In this document: positions 50,703-59,454 of the stretch, one piece after another
Layout of the letters: each line of letters opens with the position of its first letter
Position numbering within the stretch: the stretch's first letter is position 1
Origin: Clostridia bacterium
Lineage (GTDB): Bacteria; Bacillota; Clostridia; Oscillospirales; Acutalibacteraceae
Assembly: GCA_024404025.1 (NCBI GenBank)
Contig: JAKSQP010000001.1
Location: forward strand, 62,001 to 126,000
Reading direction: 5' to 3'
Length of the DNA: 64,000 nucleotides
Notes under the pieces: generated by a model
Told to the model about the DNA's origin: nothing
What the model saw: the letters and a program-made list of their open reading frames with translations, nothing else
Databases searched by the model: none
Position numbers and translations under genes: made by a program

Positions 50703-52195
50703 TAGTTTTTATTTACCGATTCAATGAATCTCATAAATGCCGCTTCGCCCTCTGCGGTGCGCTTATAAACGCCTGCGTGTTCAAGAACTGCCGCAAATGT
50801 TCTGCCGACTTCGTCACGGATAATGCCGTCAATGTTTCCGGCGTTGATATTCTCATATCTGCCGGTGAATTCTTCTGCCCAGTCGGCGTGCTTTTCGGTC
50901 AGCTCATCTGCTCTTAAATCTTTTCTGTTTACGATTGCATCTGCAACCGCTTCAAGCTCCGCCTTAAGTCTTGCGGGGAGAACGGCAAGACCCATAACTT
51001 CAATAAGACCGATGTTTTCTTTTTTGATATGGTGAAGCTCGGCGTGAGGATGATAAACTCCGAGAGGATGTTCATCGGTTGTGATATTGTTGCGCAGAAC
51101 CAAATCAAGCTCGTATTTTTCTCCTCTGCGGCGGGCAATCGGCGTTATTGTGTTATGTGGAACGGAATCCGTTTCGGCAAAGATGAATGCACTTTCGTCT
51201 GTGTATTTTCTCCAGCAGGTGAGGATCTTGTCTGCAAGTTCTGTGAGAGAAGCTCTGTTCAGCGAACGGAGCCTGATCGTTGACATCGGCCATTTGACTA
51301 TGCCTGCTTCAACATCTTCATATCCCTTAAATGTTATTTCTTTTTCAATCGGCGCTCTCTCCATTGCGAATTCATATCTGCCGCCCTGGAAATGCTCGTG
51401 GCTTAAAATTGAGCCGCCGACTATCGGCAGATCCGCATTGGAACCGACAAAATAATGCGGAAACAGAGTAACAAAATCAAAAAGCTTTGAGAAAGCCGAT
51501 TTGTCGATCACCATCGGAGTGTGGCGGCTGTTGAGAACGATGCAATGTTCGTTATAATAGGTATAGGGAGAATACTGCATAAACCATTCCGAGCCGTTGA
51601 TTTTAACGGGAATGATCCTGTGATTCTGCCTTGCGGGGAAATCAACCCTGCCTGTGTAGCCCTCGCTCTCTCTGCAAAGCTGGCATTTCGGGTAACCCGA
51701 CTGCGGGGCATTCTTTGCGGCGGCAATGGCTTTCGGATCTTTTTCGGGCTTTGAAAGATTGATCGTTATATCAATTGCGCCGTATTCACCGTCATATTTC
51801 CATTTGAGAATCTTCGCAACTCTGTTTCTGCGGATATAATTCGTATCTCCGCTGAATTCATAATACCAGTCTGTCGCTTTTTCGGGAGAATCTTTATAGA
51901 GCGAATTGAATTTTTCGATTATCTGCGACGGACGGGCGGCAAGCACGCCCATAAGAGCAGTGTCGAAAATATCACGATAAGTTATTGAATCAGTGATTAT
52001 TCCTCTTTCTGCGGCATTGTCGCAGAGCTTATCGAGGATAACATTTATTTCGCCGGCGGCAGCCTCGCAATCCGAATCGTATGAATCAAGCTGCATAAGG
52101 GCAAGGATGCCGTTTGCGCAATAAACTCTGTCGCTTTCCTCAATCAGTTTTTTTTCAATGGCATAATTAAGAAGTGCTTTTATATATGAATCCAT
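50702..52195 (-). CDS. galT: UTP-hexose-1-phosphate uridylyltransferase, class 2 GalT
   Basis: About 497 residues from ATG at 52195; the ORF is open from 52225. The Firmicutes-type GalT features are KCQLCRESEGYTGRVDFPAR near 188-208 and the active-site region VGGSILSHEHFQGGRYE near 280 (the His-containing motif), with a typical late AELHHIKKENIGLIEVMGLA. It exchanges UMP between UDP-glucose and galactose-1-phosphate in the Leloir pathway. There is no galK or galE next to it. Divergent from the unknown membrane protein gene. Confidence 0.9.
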   Translation of the reverse strand: MDSYIKALLNYAIEKKLIEESDRVYCANGILALMQLDSYDSDCEAAAGEINVILDKLCDNAAERGIITDSITYRDIFDTALMGVLAARPSQIIEKFNSLYKDSPEKATDWYYEFSGDTNYIRRNRVAKILKWKYDGEYGAIDITINLSKPEKDPKAIAAAKNAPQSGYPKCQLCRESEGYTGRVDFPARQNHRIIPVKINGSEWFMQYSPYTYYNEHCIVLNSRHTPMVIDKSAFSKLFDFVTLFPHYFVGSNADLPIVGGSILSHEHFQGGRYEFAMERAPIEKEITFKGYEDVEAGIVKWPMSTIRLRSLNRASLTELADKILTCWRKYTDESAFIFAETDSVPHNTITPIARRRGEKYELDLVLRNNITTDEHPLGVYHPHAELHHIKKENIGLIEVMGLAVLPARLKAELEAVADAIVNRKDLRADELTEKHADWAEEFTGRYENINAGNIDGIIRDEVGRTFAAVLEHAGVYKRTAEGEAAFMRFIESVNKN

Positions 52196-52349
52196 TATTT
52201 TCACCGTCTTTCCGCAATTTCTCAAATATTATATACTTTATGTGCGATATATGCAAGAAGAAAAATTTTAAAAAACTATATTATTATCCGCAAATTTATG
52301 ATATTATGTAGGCAAAAAGGATTCAACTCAACAAACTTTCGGAGGTATT

Positions 52350-53747
52350 ATGGGACTTTCAACTATACTTATCTGCGTTGCTTTTGCATCTTTTGCCGTC
52401 AGCTACGGCTGGGGAATGAGAGGCACGGTCATAGGAGGCGAAAAAGGGGCCATGCTCCCGGGACTTTATCTCGGACTTATTCTTGCATGGTTTGCCGGAG
52501 GGGGAATTCGTGAAAACTTTATGATTCCTGCTGCTGCGGGCCTTATGGGTATGACCTTCGGTGGAACGGAGCCCTATGGCGACACGATTCATTTCGTTCT
52601 TTGCAGAGAAGATAAAGAGCATTATAACCCTGTCAGAGGATACACCGGCCTTGCGGTCAAGGGCGGATTGTGGTTCGGCGTTGCGGGCGGATTCATTGCG
52701 CTTTCGATGTCCGCAATGAGCGGAAAATATTCCGCAGCCGGTCTGGTTGTTTTCTGCCTGCTCATCCCTGTTATCGGAATTGCCGGATACAGAATTTTCA
52801 ACTGGCCTTATAACAAGGAAAGCGGAAAATTTCCAGCAATTTATTTCTGCTATGAGAGCCGTGAGGAATGGGGAAGCAATCTGGCAATTATGCTCACAAT
52901 GCTCGGAATCGGTATTTTCAGAAACGATAATCTGCTCACCTCGCTTATAAGCGGCGGATTTGCGTTCGGCTTTATCGGATGGCTCGTTGCCATAAAGTTC
53001 TATGACCTCTGCATCCACCCGATGAAAAACGGAAGGTTTATTTTCGGGGATAAGATTGACAGAAAACGGATTGACGGATGGAAGGTTATGGAATTTACCC
53101 TCGGAGCAATCGGAGGTATGGGCGTTTCGCTTGTTTTCTGCCTTTCCGGCAAGGAAATCAATGCAATCAATGAAGCAATCGCTCTCAACGGCGTTTTCAA
53201 TCCGATCGCAAAAGCGGAGCCTTTTATGCCGTTTGTTATTCTTGCATCGGCTGCGGCGGTAATCGTTATAAATGTTTATGAATATCTCGTCGAGAAAAAA
53301 GGCGGTTCATATAATTCCTTTGTCATGGATCTTATCGAAAGACCTTTTTTCAATGTTGTTCCGATGATATTCGTGCTTCTCGGTTCAAACGGCGCCGCAA
53401 GACTTATGACGGTGTTTATGCTGATTTTTGTGGTTTCAGTCAAGAGCATTGCAGACCGTTTCCCGAAGGGAAAATCAATTGTTTTTCCGGCAGCCGTGTT
53501 TGTTTCGGCAACGGTTTTAACTCTTGTGCTTGATTTCGTCAAGGGTGGATATTCCGCATTTGATATTATTTTTGCGGGAGGCCTGCCATATATTGCCGCA
53601 GAGCTATTTTTCAGATATTACAGAGGCAGAAAAGTTGAAAAAAAGAGCATGAAAGAGCTTTATGCAAACGGTTCATTTCCCGTTGTTATGGGCTATATGA
53701 TAATTCAGGTTGCGATTATCTGCGTGATTTCCGCATTTATTTTCTGA
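52350..53747 (+). CDS. Polytopic membrane protein of unknown function
   Basis: 465 residues with about 12 hydrophobic segments, starting LICVAFASFAVSYGWGMRG. A conserved-looking GWGMRGTVIGGEKGAMLPG loop lies between helices 1 and 2, and FGGTEPYGDTIHF between 3 and 4. The ATG has GGAGG 6 bases upstream. I do not recognise a named family. Several Gly-rich loops and charged motifs inside the membrane suggest a transporter. It is divergent from galT and stands alone, so nothing else hints at a role. Confidence 0.7.
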   Translation: MGLSTILICVAFASFAVSYGWGMRGTVIGGEKGAMLPGLYLGLILAWFAGGGIRENFMIPAAAGLMGMTFGGTEPYGDTIHFVLCREDKEHYNPVRGYTGLAVKGGLWFGVAGGFIALSMSAMSGKYSAAGLVVFCLLIPVIGIAGYRIFNWPYNKESGKFPAIYFCYESREEWGSNLAIMLTMLGIGIFRNDNLLTSLISGGFAFGFIGWLVAIKFYDLCIHPMKNGRFIFGDKIDRKRIDGWKVMEFTLGAIGGMGVSLVFCLSGKEINAINEAIALNGVFNPIAKAEPFMPFVILASAAAVIVINVYEYLVEKKGGSYNSFVMDLIERPFFNVVPMIFVLLGSNGAARLMTVFMLIFVVSVKSIADRFPKGKSIVFPAAVFVSATVLTLVLDFVKGGYSAFDIIFAGGLPYIAAELFFRYYRGRKVEKKSMKELYANGSFPVVMGYMIIQVAIICVISAFIF

Positions 53748-53805
53748 AATCTCTTTACTTTTACGCTATAAAGTGCTAAAATATGGGGCATAAGGAGTGA
53801 TTTCC

Positions 53806-54096
53806 GTGAGTGACAAGATTAAAGATAAGAATATTGATTTTATGTTTGAAGCAATTCTTAAGCTCAAAGATATTGAGGAATGCTATGATTTCTTTGAGGA
53901 TCTCTGCACCGTGACGGAGCTTAAAGCCATGTCGCAGAGAATAGTTGTTGCAAAGATGCTCCGTGACAAAAAGGTTTACAGCGACATTGTTGCCGCAACC
54001 GGCGCAAGCACGGCAACTATCAGCAGAGTTAACCGTTCGCTTCTGTACGGCACAAACGGTTATGAAAAAATATTCGCAAGATTGGATGAGGAATAA
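53806..54096 (+). CDS. TrpR-like YerC/YecD DNA-binding protein
   Basis: 96 residues from the GTG at 53806, set by AAGGAG at 53792-53797. The product follows the TrpR-repressor layout of YerC/YecD: FFEDLCTVTELKAMSQRIVVAKML near 28-51 and a helix-turn-helix DIVAATGASTATISRVNRSL near 58-77. The target is unknown in most species. It overlaps the next gene at TAATG, and the next overlaps hslO the same way, so three genes form one operon. Confidence 0.9.
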   Translation: MSDKIKDKNIDFMFEAILKLKDIEECYDFFEDLCTVTELKAMSQRIVVAKMLRDKKVYSDIVAATGASTATISRVNRSLLYGTNGYEKIFARLDEE

Positions 54097-54836
54097 TGTC
54101 TTACGATGTTTTTTCCGGATTTTATGACAGTCTGACCGATAATGTTGAATACGAGAAGCGTGCAGATTATTTTTGCAGGCTTCTTTCGTTATGCGGAGCA
54201 AAAGAGGGCATCCTTCTTGATCTCGGCTGCGGAACCGGCAGTATGAGCGTTGAAATGGCAAACAGAGGCTTTGATGTTATCGGAGTTGATTCGAGCATCG
54301 GAATGCTTAATGCCGCAAGGGAAAAATGCTCCGGATACGGCGGAAAGATTCTGCTTCTCAACCAGGAAATGCAGAATATTGACCTTTTTGGAACGGTTGA
54401 TGCCGCTATATGCGTGCTTGACGGAATAAATCATCTTCCGTCTGCCGGCGATGTGAAAAAGACATTTGAAAAGGTTTCGCTTTTTATGAATCCGGGCGGC
54501 GCATTTGTTTTTGATGTCAATACGCTTTATAAGCACGAATTCGTGCTTGCCGATAACGCATTTATCTATGAAACGGAGGATGTTTTCTGCGCATGGCAGA
54601 ATAATTATGATCCCGAAGACGGAAGCGTTGATATTGAGCTTGATTTCTTTGAGGAGGAAGACGGCGTATATTACAGAAGCTCTGAAAGCTTTTCGGAAAA
54701 GGCTTATGAGCTTGATGAAATTAAAAAAATGCTTGAGGAAAGCGGCTTTGAGGTTATGGGCATATATGACGATATGACCCTTGATCCCGTTAAAGCAAAC
54801 ACCGAAAGAGCAGTATTTTCAGCGAGGAAAAAGTAA
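54096..54836 (+). CDS. Class I SAM-dependent methyltransferase
   Basis: 246 residues. The SAM motif I LLDLGCGTGSMSVEMANRG (about 40-58) and motif II VIGVDSSIGMLNAAREK are clear, as is AAICVLDGINHLPS. It has no transmembrane segment. The substrate cannot be told; similar proteins sit beside hslO in other Clostridia. ATG overlaps the stop of the YerC-like gene as TAATG. Confidence 0.85.
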   Translation: MSYDVFSGFYDSLTDNVEYEKRADYFCRLLSLCGAKEGILLDLGCGTGSMSVEMANRGFDVIGVDSSIGMLNAAREKCSGYGGKILLLNQEMQNIDLFGTVDAAICVLDGINHLPSAGDVKKTFEKVSLFMNPGGAFVFDVNTLYKHEFVLADNAFIYETEDVFCAWQNNYDPEDGSVDIELDFFEEEDGVYYRSSESFSEKAYELDEIKKMLEESGFEVMGIYDDMTLDPVKANTERAVFSARKK

Positions 54837-55708
54837 TGGGGAAATTAGTCAGAATGATTTCTGCCGACGGAACACTTACCGCAATGGCAGTTGACACAAC
54901 AGATATAGTAAGCGAAATGGAGAGGATCCACAAAACCTCCGCAGTCACTTCTGCGGCTCTCGGAAGGCTTCTCACAGCAGCTTCTCTTATGGGAGCGGTG
55001 CTTAAGGGCAGAGATGACAGCGTAACTCTGCGCCTGAACGGCAGCGGACCTGCCGGAGTTGTGATTGCCGTTTCGGACAGCGAGGGCAATGTAAGGGGTT
55101 ATGTTGAAAATCCGATAGTTGAAATTCCGCTGAATATCAAAGGAAAGCTTGATGTTTCAGGCGCAGTCGGCAAAGACGGAACGCTGACGGTTATGAAAGA
55201 TCTCGGCCTTAAAGAGCCGTATATAGGCCAGGTGCCCATCGTTTCGGGAGAAATTGCGGAGGATATAACGAGTTATTATGCAGTAAGTGAGCAGACTCCG
55301 ACGGTCTGCGCTCTCGGCGTGCTCGTTAACCCGGATTTAACCATCAAAGCGGCAGGAGGATTTATTATTCAGCTTCTTCCGACTGCTGCGGAGGACACGA
55401 TAACTCTTGTTGAAGAATGTATCAGAGATATTCCTTCGGTAACGCAGATGCTCACTTCGGGGCTTGATCCCGAGCAGATATGCAGAAAGGTCCTCAAAAA
55501 ATTCGAGCTTGAATATCTTGACGGCTCCGAGCCGGAATACAGATGCAGCTGTTCAAGGCAGAGAGTTGAAAAGGCTCTTATCAGCACGGGCAAAGAGGCT
55601 CTTGAAGAAATGGCAGAGGATAACGGAACAGAGGTATGCTGCCATTTCTGCGATAAGAAATACAGATTTTCTTCCGAAGAAATCAGAAAACTTGCAAGAA
55701 ATTTATGA
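54836..55708 (+). CDS. hslO: Hsp33 redox-activated chaperone
   Basis: 290 residues, usual Hsp33 length. It starts MGKLVRMISADGTLTAMAVDTT, has YAVSEQTPTVCALGVLV near 145, and ends with the zinc-binding CSCS (about 242) and CHFC (about 270) pairs. Hsp33 is switched on when oxidants release the zinc, then holds unfolding proteins. In an anaerobe this is oxygen-exposure defence. Coupled to the methyltransferase upstream. Confidence 0.93.
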   Translation: MGKLVRMISADGTLTAMAVDTTDIVSEMERIHKTSAVTSAALGRLLTAASLMGAVLKGRDDSVTLRLNGSGPAGVVIAVSDSEGNVRGYVENPIVEIPLNIKGKLDVSGAVGKDGTLTVMKDLGLKEPYIGQVPIVSGEIAEDITSYYAVSEQTPTVCALGVLVNPDLTIKAAGGFIIQLLPTAAEDTITLVEECIRDIPSVTQMLTSGLDPEQICRKVLKKFELEYLDGSEPEYRCSCSRQRVEKALISTGKEALEEMAEDNGTEVCCHFCDKKYRFSSEEIRKLARNL

Positions 55709-55742
55709 TAAAAAATTTTCTTAAAAAAGTTTTAAAAAGTGC

Positions 55743-55771
55743 TTGACATTCGCAAAGTCATTTGCTATAAT
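55743..55771 (+). promoter_or_regulatory. Consensus promoter of the tRNA-Leu pair
   Basis: TTGACA at 55743-55748, exactly 17 bases, TATAAT at 55766-55771. It is a perfect match to consensus. Confidence 0.9.
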
Positions 55772-55796
55772 AATGCTCGTTCCGAACAGAACAAAT

Positions 55797-55880
55797 GCGA
55801 GAGTGGCGGAATAGGCAGACGCGCACGTTTGAGGGGCGTGTGTTAATCACGTACGGGTTCAAGTCCCGTCTCTCGCACCA
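55797..55880 (+). tRNA. tRNA-Leu (GAG)
   Basis: Acceptor GCGAGAG with CTCTCGC, anticodon loop TTGAGGG with GAG, a long variable arm, and encoded CCA. Confidence 0.92.
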
Positions 55881-55883
55881 GGA

Positions 55884-55909
55884 GAGGATTCCTATCGGAA
55901 TCCTCTTTT
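55884..55909 (+). terminator. Hairpin between the two tRNA-Leu genes
   Basis: GAGGATTCC and GGAATCCTC pair around TATC, followed by TTTTC. It may end part of the transcripts before the second tRNA. Confidence 0.7.
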
Positions 55910-55918
55910 CATTTATAT

Positions 55919-56006
55919 GCAGGCGTGGCGGAATTGGCAGACGCGCTGGATTCAGGTTCCAGTGAAAGTTAATTTCATGTGGGTTCAAGTCCCGTCGCCT
56001 GCACCA
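55919..56006 (+). tRNA. tRNA-Leu (CAG)
   Basis: Acceptor GCAGGCG with CGCCTGC, anticodon loop TTCAGGT with CAG, long variable arm and encoded CCA. Confidence 0.93.
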
Positions 56007-56050
56007 TAATTGATGGACGCAAATGATACATCAATATCTTTGGCGTCTGG

Positions 56051-56080
56051 CAAGATACCCCTGATATCAGGGGTATCTTG
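56051..56080. repeat. 30-bp perfect palindrome
   Basis: CAAGATACCCCTGATATCAG and its mirror form a fully self-complementary 30-mer; no T tract follows in either direction within a few bases. Confidence 0.85.
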
Positions 56081-56099
56081 CTATATTTGAGGCTATTTT

Positions 56100-56425
56100 G
56101 AGAATAAGATACTATCAAGTAGCTTTATATTCATTGAAAGTAGAATAATCCAATCACATCTGCACCCAATTTGAGTTGTTTTATAACATTGTATCGATCC
56201 TATGAAAAAGCCTTTGAATTTGATCTGTCATAAAATAGCAGCATTGGCTTAATGCCAATATCAACATCGCCTCTTGCATTTATTAGCTTGAGACCTTCCG
56301 CAAACTGTCGAATCCGAATACATTTAATGCTGCCGACTGTCCGCCGTTTTTGCGTGGTTTCACATCATCACGATCATTCAAGCGGAACTTCATCTTTTCG
56401 GAGTTGTGTTTTCATAAACAGTTGA
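56100..56425 (-). other. Decayed sequence with short broken reading frames
   Basis: The gap between the tRNA-Leu pair and the acetyltransferase has only short coding-like pieces on the minus strand, such as one reading KFRLNDRDDVKPRKNGG before two stops. No family is recognised. It looks like a remnant of a lost gene or mobile element. Confidence 0.3.
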
Positions 56426-56451
56426 TTTAGTGACAATAATTGTAGTATAGT
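56422..56451 (+). promoter_or_regulatory. Probable promoter of the acetyltransferase
   Basis: TTGATT at 56422-56427 and TATAGT at 56446-56451, 18 bases apart, 35 bases before the reading frame. Confidence 0.4.
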
Positions 56452-56485
56452 GTTATCGAAATAAGACGAATCGGAACCCACGGAG

Positions 56486-57142
56486 GTGTTTAAAATTAAA
56501 ACCGGACCAATTCCAAATCCTAATACAATTCATCCGATTGTCGGATATGAAAAAGAAATCTATGTAAAACCAACATTGACAAACCCCAATATTATTGTTG
56601 GAGATTTTACATACATTGCCGATACGGATTTTGAAAGTCATGTTACGCACTTCTATCCATGGAGCAAAGATAAATTGATTATCGGCAAATTCTGTCAAAT
56701 TGCCGAAGGCGTGGAATTTATGATGAACGACGCAAATCACCAAATGAATGCGGTTTCCACATTCCCTTTCTATACGTTAGAGGGTTGGGACATGGAGCCG
56801 CCCAAAGCAGATGATATGCCGTTCAAAGGGGATACCGTAATCGGAAACGATGTTTGGATTGGACAAAACGCAACCATACTACCCGGTGTCCATATCGGTG
56901 ACGGCGCTATTATCGGAGCCAACAGCGTTGTTGGGAGTAACGTGGATCCTTACACCATTGTTGTCGGAAATCCGGCAAAGTCCGTTCAAAAGCGGTTTGA
57001 CGACGAGTTGATCTCCCTGATGCTTGAATGGAACTGGTGGGATAAAACCGTTGAAGAAATTAACAGTCTTATCCCTATACTGACAAGCAGCGATAAGGAT
57101 GCCGTTAAGAAAAAAATCATATCATATATTGATAATAAATAA
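56486..57142 (+). CDS. Xenobiotic acetyltransferase family (Vat/CatB-like)
   Basis: 215-218 residues of the hexapeptide (left-handed beta-helix) XAT family. The catalytic His is in FMMNDANHQMNAV (about residue 85 from the GTG), followed by FPFYTLEGWD, VIGNDVWIGQNATILPGVHI, and the late VVGNPAKSVQKRFD. Vat enzymes acetylate streptogramin A, but family members with other substrates are common. The GTG at 56486 overlaps GGAGG, so the start is uncertain: the correctly spaced codon is ATT at 56495. The setting beside decayed DNA suggests recent gain. Confidence 0.8.
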   Translation: MFKIKTGPIPNPNTIHPIVGYEKEIYVKPTLTNPNIIVGDFTYIADTDFESHVTHFYPWSKDKLIIGKFCQIAEGVEFMMNDANHQMNAVSTFPFYTLEGWDMEPPKADDMPFKGDTVIGNDVWIGQNATILPGVHIGDGAIIGANSVVGSNVDPYTIVVGNPAKSVQKRFDDELISLMLEWNWWDKTVEEINSLIPILTSSDKDAVKKKIISYIDNK

Positions 57143-57220
57143 TCTCTCTGATTGCCGGGTGCAAAATGTCAGATATCATAAAATGAATCCTTTGTATCAA
57201 GACCGTCCATCAATCACAGG

Positions 57221-57256
57221 AAAAGCACAGACCAACGGGTCGGTGCTTTTCTTTTT
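57221..57256 (+). terminator. Terminator after the acetyltransferase
   Basis: AAAAGCAC/GTGCTTTT and GACC/GGTC arms around AACG, with one bulge, then CTTTTTT. Confidence 0.75.
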
Positions 57257-57323
57257 TATGAGACTTGAAATGCAGAAATAAAAATTGTATAATGTTCCCA
57301 TAAAATTGCGGAGGTATATGGAA

Positions 57324-58901
57324 ATGAAAAAATTTATTTCAATGCTGATTTCCCTGCTGATGATATTAACGGCAGTTCAGATTCCGTCGTATGCGGCGGA
57401 GAATCAAAAGCTCAATGCAAATGATTATATCATTACCAACCCTTATGAAAATGTTGATTGGGAAACGGTCAAGGCGTATAAAGCGCAGTTCCATTGCCAT
57501 ACCAACGCCTCTGACGGTTATCTTACGATAAAAGAAGCAGTTCAGCTTTATTATGACCTTGATTATGACATCGTTGCCATTACCGACCACGGAACAAATA
57601 ATCTCGGATGGAATAAAGTGCCTGAAAATATTCCTCTTATGCGTGCGATCAAGAAAGAACGCTCCGGGGGAGCTTATAATCCGATAATTCCGCTTTCGGA
57701 GGAAGAATATGCCGCATATCTGAACGGAACGGCTTCAACCTCCGATGGCTCGATCAGAACAAACGATGACGGCCTTGTTGATGTTGCCATGGGTAATGAG
57801 CTGAATATGGCAACTCCGTTTGCCGACTGTCACCTTACTCACTACTGGTGCGATTACGGCCAGGGTCTTGCCGGCGTTTACGGCGATTATGAAACTCCTT
57901 CAAGAGAAAGCTCAAAGCAGGGCGGCGTTGTTATGCTTTCCCATGTCGGTGAATATGTTTATACAAATACGAACACGACCTCAAGATACCATGTCGGCCA
58001 GCCGGTTGAAGATTATTATGCAAATAAATTTGCGAGAATTTTTCTTGATAATCCCGTCGGCAGCAGCAAACAGCCGGGAAGCGTATGCGGAATGGGAATA
58101 AACAGCTCGGAGGATGAGCATACCAGATGCGACAGAATTCTTTATGATCAGATTCTTGCAAAAACAATTCCCAACGGAGTTGTGCCCTGGGGCTTTACTT
58201 TTTCCGATTCGCATAATGTTTCATCAATGAATAATGCCTATTGTATGATGCTTATTCCCGATTGGCACGAGCTTGATAATGCTCAGCGCAACGAAAAGCT
58301 GCGTTCCTGCATGGAAAACGGAGAATTCTTTGCCGTTTCTCATTATTCAAACGGCGTTGAGCTTGACGGAGAGAGAGAATTTACCGCCATAGAGCCGGAC
58401 ACGAGCTGGCCTCCCGAACAGCTTGCCAAAATGAATGATACCCCTATGGTCACGGGAATTGTTGTTGACGAAGAGACCGACACGATAACCGTTGAAGCCG
58501 AAAACGCAGACAGAATAGTATGGGTTTCCGACGGAAATGTTATCAAAAGAGAAGTTTCGGATGCCGGCGACGGTGAAGAATGCACATTCACGCTTTCGCT
58601 TCACGAGGACGGACTTAAAAACGGGCTGAATTATTATGTCAGATTCTATGTGACCGGTCCGCAGGGTATATGCTATTCACAGCCTATGGTTATCAGAGCG
58701 GCAGATGAAAACGGCGATCCGATAGACTATGCTCCCGTTGATGTGCCCAAAACCCATGACCTGCCCGCTTTCCTGAGAGGATTCGTGACCGTTCTTGACT
58801 GGCTTATTTTCAAGTGGAGCTCGGTAATATGGATTTTCAAATACTTTGCGCTTGGATATAATCCGATCGAAAGACTTTTCAATGACCTGATGATATTTTG
58901 A
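57324..58901 (+). CDS. Secreted, membrane-anchored PHP-domain metallohydrolase
   Basis: 525 residues from ATG at 57324, with GGAGG 9 bases upstream. A signal peptide ends near PSYAAENQ. The PHP domain opens AQFHCHTNASDGYL (His at 57 and 59), with AITDHG near 86-91, and later SHVGEY and FSDSHN. A beta-sandwich follows at about 385-470. The C-terminus carries two hydrophobic spans (VTVLDWLIFKWSSVIWIF and so on), so the enzyme would be held outside at the membrane. This is unlike the two intracellular PHP enzymes earlier in the window. Confidence 0.85.
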   Translation: MKKFISMLISLLMILTAVQIPSYAAENQKLNANDYIITNPYENVDWETVKAYKAQFHCHTNASDGYLTIKEAVQLYYDLDYDIVAITDHGTNNLGWNKVPENIPLMRAIKKERSGGAYNPIIPLSEEEYAAYLNGTASTSDGSIRTNDDGLVDVAMGNELNMATPFADCHLTHYWCDYGQGLAGVYGDYETPSRESSKQGGVVMLSHVGEYVYTNTNTTSRYHVGQPVEDYYANKFARIFLDNPVGSSKQPGSVCGMGINSSEDEHTRCDRILYDQILAKTIPNGVVPWGFTFSDSHNVSSMNNAYCMMLIPDWHELDNAQRNEKLRSCMENGEFFAVSHYSNGVELDGEREFTAIEPDTSWPPEQLAKMNDTPMVTGIVVDEETDTITVEAENADRIVWVSDGNVIKREVSDAGDGEECTFTLSLHEDGLKNGLNYYVRFYVTGPQGICYSQPMVIRAADENGDPIDYAPVDVPKTHDLPAFLRGFVTVLDWLIFKWSSVIWIFKYFALGYNPIERLFNDLMIF

Positions 58902-58956
58902 AATCATATTTGATTTTTTGCTTAAAATGTGATAAATACAAATTAATATGTAAAGT

Positions 58957-59412
58957 ATGTACTGCTTCCCGATCCGTGATTCGGATTACGGATGCCTTCT
59001 TACCGACACCGAAGCGATAAAGACTGCCGATTTTAAAGAGCTTCCGAACGGAAACTATGAAATCACTATCGTTCTCAACAGCGAAAAAACTCCCGAGGCG
59101 GTAACGGATAAGCATTCAACGGTTGCTCCGTCAAATCACGGCGCAATTTTCCAGCCGCTTCCGAAAAAGGTAATTGACGATGTGCTTAAAATGGATATAG
59201 TTGCAGCCATTACCGAAGATGTTGAATTTTCATATACATATCACGACTGCAAGGTCGTTGTTGAATATGAACCCGAAACCAACCACATTATTATGGTCAA
59301 GCAGATCTCTCATGTTACGATAACAGGTTCCGGCAGAGTAACGCTGATAAGGCTTAATGTTAAAAAGCAGGAATATATCAACGAAATGCACGTTATCAAC
59401 ATAGAATACTGA
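58957..59412 (+). pseudogene. Headless C-terminal fragment of a secreted-type protein
   Basis: 151 codons from an ATG without any ribosome site. The product begins abruptly inside what looks like a folded domain (MYCFPIRDSDYGCLLTD) and has no signal peptide, although the beta-rich remainder is of the extracellular lipoprotein kind. The sequence before it is an A/T-rich gap of 55 bases. The likeliest reading is a truncated gene whose 5' part was lost; a very short cytosolic protein is the alternative. Confidence 0.5.
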
Positions 59413-59419
59413 TAATCAA

Positions 59420-59451
59420 AAAGCTCCGTATCGTCTTTGATACGGAGCTTT
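59420..59451. terminator. Bidirectional terminator
   Basis: AAGCTCCGTATC and GATACGGAGCTT are perfect arms, with A runs on the left and TATTTTA on the right. It serves the fragment gene and the convergent UroD-like gene. Confidence 0.85.
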
Positions 59452-59454
59452 ATT

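Noticed and set aside
56100..56425. Transposase remnant
   Set aside because: Short coding-like pieces exist but match no family I recognise, so no element type is named.
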